A DNA stretch of 6,866 nucleotides from JAISGQ01 sp045536305. Its GTDB lineage: Bacteria; Bacillota; Clostridia; Oscillospirales; Acutalibacteraceae. Location: positions 1-6,866 of the forward strand of contig JAZSNH010000068.1 of NCBI GenBank assembly GCA_045536305.1, in the 5' to 3' direction. Below, in pieces: positions 6,014-6,866 of the stretch (position 1 is the stretch's first letter; every line of letters begins with the position of its first letter). The translations under genes and the position numbers were made by a program. The notes beneath the pieces were generated by a model. The model was not told the DNA's origin, did no database searches, and saw nothing but the letters and a program-made list of their open reading frames with translations.

Positions 6014-6847
6014 ATGGTTGATAACAGTTTTCAGATTCAACTAGACAACGAATTGCTTCAGAATGGTAACGAAAATCGTAATGCCGCCCTCTGGCTTCAG
6101 CCAGAGGGTATGGTATACAAGCAGTACATAGATTATAACGATACTGCGATTAAAAACCATCATGTTCTGATTAAAATTTCCGCAAATAAGAAGCTTAGCA
6201 ACTTACCCGAAATCACAATGCCTTTGCATATTGTTACTGAAGGAAACAGGATATGCGGTTATCTAATGGAATATCATGAGGGGAAAAGCTTAAGCGATAT
6301 AGTAGATTCAACTGATATATCAAGTGAATATAAACTTTCCTGTTTTATCAAATTGGCTAGAGTGATAAATAACCTCCCAAGAGATATATTTATCGGAGAT
6401 TTGCATAGCGGCAACGTAATTGTTTTGCCTGACGGAGACATTCGGTTGATTGATATAGACGGCTTCAGTATAAAGGGCTGCGAAATAACTTGTCCTCTAT
6501 ATTCATACGGTGCAAATCGGGATGTTTTTGGACTTCCAAAATATCTGCATCGGGATGGTACGCCAAAGGTAAGCCGTGAAAGTGATATTTTCTGCTTCTT
6601 CGTGCTTATGCTTGAATGGATTATGGATGTTGGCTGTGTCTTGGCTTATACAAAGCAAGAATTATTTAGGTATTTCGAGTTTTTAAAAGATGAAGGGTTT
6701 GAACCTAAAATTCTCAGAATGATATACAGGCTGTTTAATCCGCAAAAAAATCGGCTTAACCCGAAGTCACTTAAAAAACTCGATGTGTCAGAAATCGGGA
6801 AATACAGCTACGCCGCATTTTGTGAAAAAACACAGCCGCAACAGTAA
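6014..6847 (+). CDS. Compact protein-kinase-like protein (277 aa), YegI/TerY-associated-kinase style
   Basis: A protein-kinase fold is supported by several landmarks: VYKQY with K36 as the ATP-binding lysine; CGYLMEYHEGKSL (81-93) as the hinge; IGDLHSGNV with D129 as catalytic base and N134 as the metal ligand; LIDIDGF with D147 in the DFG position; and SRESDIFCFFVLMLEW with D191, the conserved helix-F aspartate. The GDLHxGN ... LIDIDxF pattern recalls bacterial YegI-like kinases found with TerY/PP2C proteins. The phosphate loop is Asn-rich (LLQNGNENRN) rather than a classical GxGxxG, and no clear helix-C glutamate is seen, so activity is likely but unproven. The C-terminal 80 residues are basic and helical. 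No good ribosome binding site precedes either the ATG at 6014 or an in-frame TTG at 6002; an upstream TAG at 5987 limits the frame. Probably co-transcribed with the LRR gene. It is AT-rich (17 of 60 G or C in 6301-6360). Confidence 0.78.
   Translation: MVDNSFQIQLDNELLQNGNENRNAALWLQPEGMVYKQYIDYNDTAIKNHHVLIKISANKKLSNLPEITMPLHIVTEGNRICGYLMEYHEGKSLSDIVDSTDISSEYKLSCFIKLARVINNLPRDIFIGDLHSGNVIVLPDGDIRLIDIDGFSIKGCEITCPLYSYGANRDVFGLPKYLHRDGTPKVSRESDIFCFFVLMLEWIMDVGCVLAYTKQELFRYFEFLKDEGFEPKILRMIYRLFNPQKNRLNPKSLKKLDVSEIGKYSYAAFCEKTQPQQ
6087..6108 (+). other. Strong hairpin inside the start of the kinase-like gene
   Basis: CCCTCTGGCT (6087-6096) and AGCCAGAGGG (6099-6108) are perfect inverted arms separated by 2 nt. 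In the mRNA they would form a GC-rich stem about 25 codons into the gene, encoding part of ALWLQPEG. There is no T-run, so it is not a classical terminator. It is unusually GC-rich for this AT-rich gene. Confidence 0.6.
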
Positions 6848-6866
6848 GCTTTGGCTTACTGTTGCG
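6837..6866 (+). terminator. Probable terminator closing the LRR/kinase cassette (cut by window end)
   Basis: A perfect 13-bp stem (CGCAACAGTAAGC at 6837-6849 with its complement at 6854-6866) encloses a TTTG loop. The last codons and the TAA stop of the kinase gene (6845-6847) lie in the left arm. The window ends at the base of the stem, so a U-tract cannot be seen; the function is inferred from position. Confidence 0.65.

Noticed and set aside
1..6866. Insertion sequence, integrase, tRNA or attachment site bordering the AT-rich cassette
   Set aside because: No transposase or integrase frame, no tRNA-like fold and no convincing flanking direct repeats were seen within the window.

Overview
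The window looks like a chromosomal segment from a low-to-moderate GC Gram-positive gut or rumen anaerobe. The best guess is a Ruminococcus-like or other Oscillospiraceae/Lachnospiraceae-type Clostridia. This rests on the AAAGGA/GGAGG ribosome binding sites, clear sigma-A promoters, a signal-less GH43 glycosidase and a BspA-type (LRR_5) repeat protein. The taxonomy is inference; no rRNA or marker gene is present.

Layout from left to right. (1) Positions 1-98 hold the 3' end of a + strand transcript that enters from outside the window. It can fold into nested stems and ends in a strong intrinsic terminator. (2) Positions 119-1389 hold a minus-strand two-gene operon encoding small membrane proteins. 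The promoter-proximal gene (291 aa) has a Lys-rich N-terminus, four membrane segments and a Cys/His zinc-binding-like C-terminal domain. The second (124 aa) has two membrane segments. A good promoter lies at 1463-1435. (3) A 205-bp divergent intergenic region (1390-1594) carries that promoter and a near-consensus forward promoter at 1530-1558. (4) Positions 1595-3440 hold a PLP-dependent threonine aldolase-family gene followed one base later by a Cof-type HAD phosphatase, so the two are probably co-transcribed and translationally coupled. (5) Positions 3576-5060 hold a 494-aa cytoplasmic GH43 glycosidase with a CBM6-like C-terminal domain, under its own promoter and followed by a palindromic terminator. 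(6) Positions 5203-6847 hold a distinctly more AT-rich two-gene unit with its own TTGACA promoter and a closing hairpin. It encodes a cytoplasmic zinc-ribbon / LRR_5 / zinc-ribbon protein and a compact protein-kinase-like protein related in style to YegI/TerY-associated kinases.

The first four + strand genes look like ordinary metabolism: amino-acid turnover, phosphate-ester hydrolysis and breakdown of imported hemicellulose oligosaccharides. The most unusual part is the last cassette. A presumed sensor or scaffold with two zinc ribbons is paired with a kinase-like enzyme, with base composition unlike its neighbours. It could be a small signalling or stress/defence module, but that function is inference.

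Four start codons were placed downstream of the longest possible frames because promoters and ribosome binding sites require it (514-1389 minus, 1595, 5203) or, less surely, because ATG is preferred over TTG (6014).
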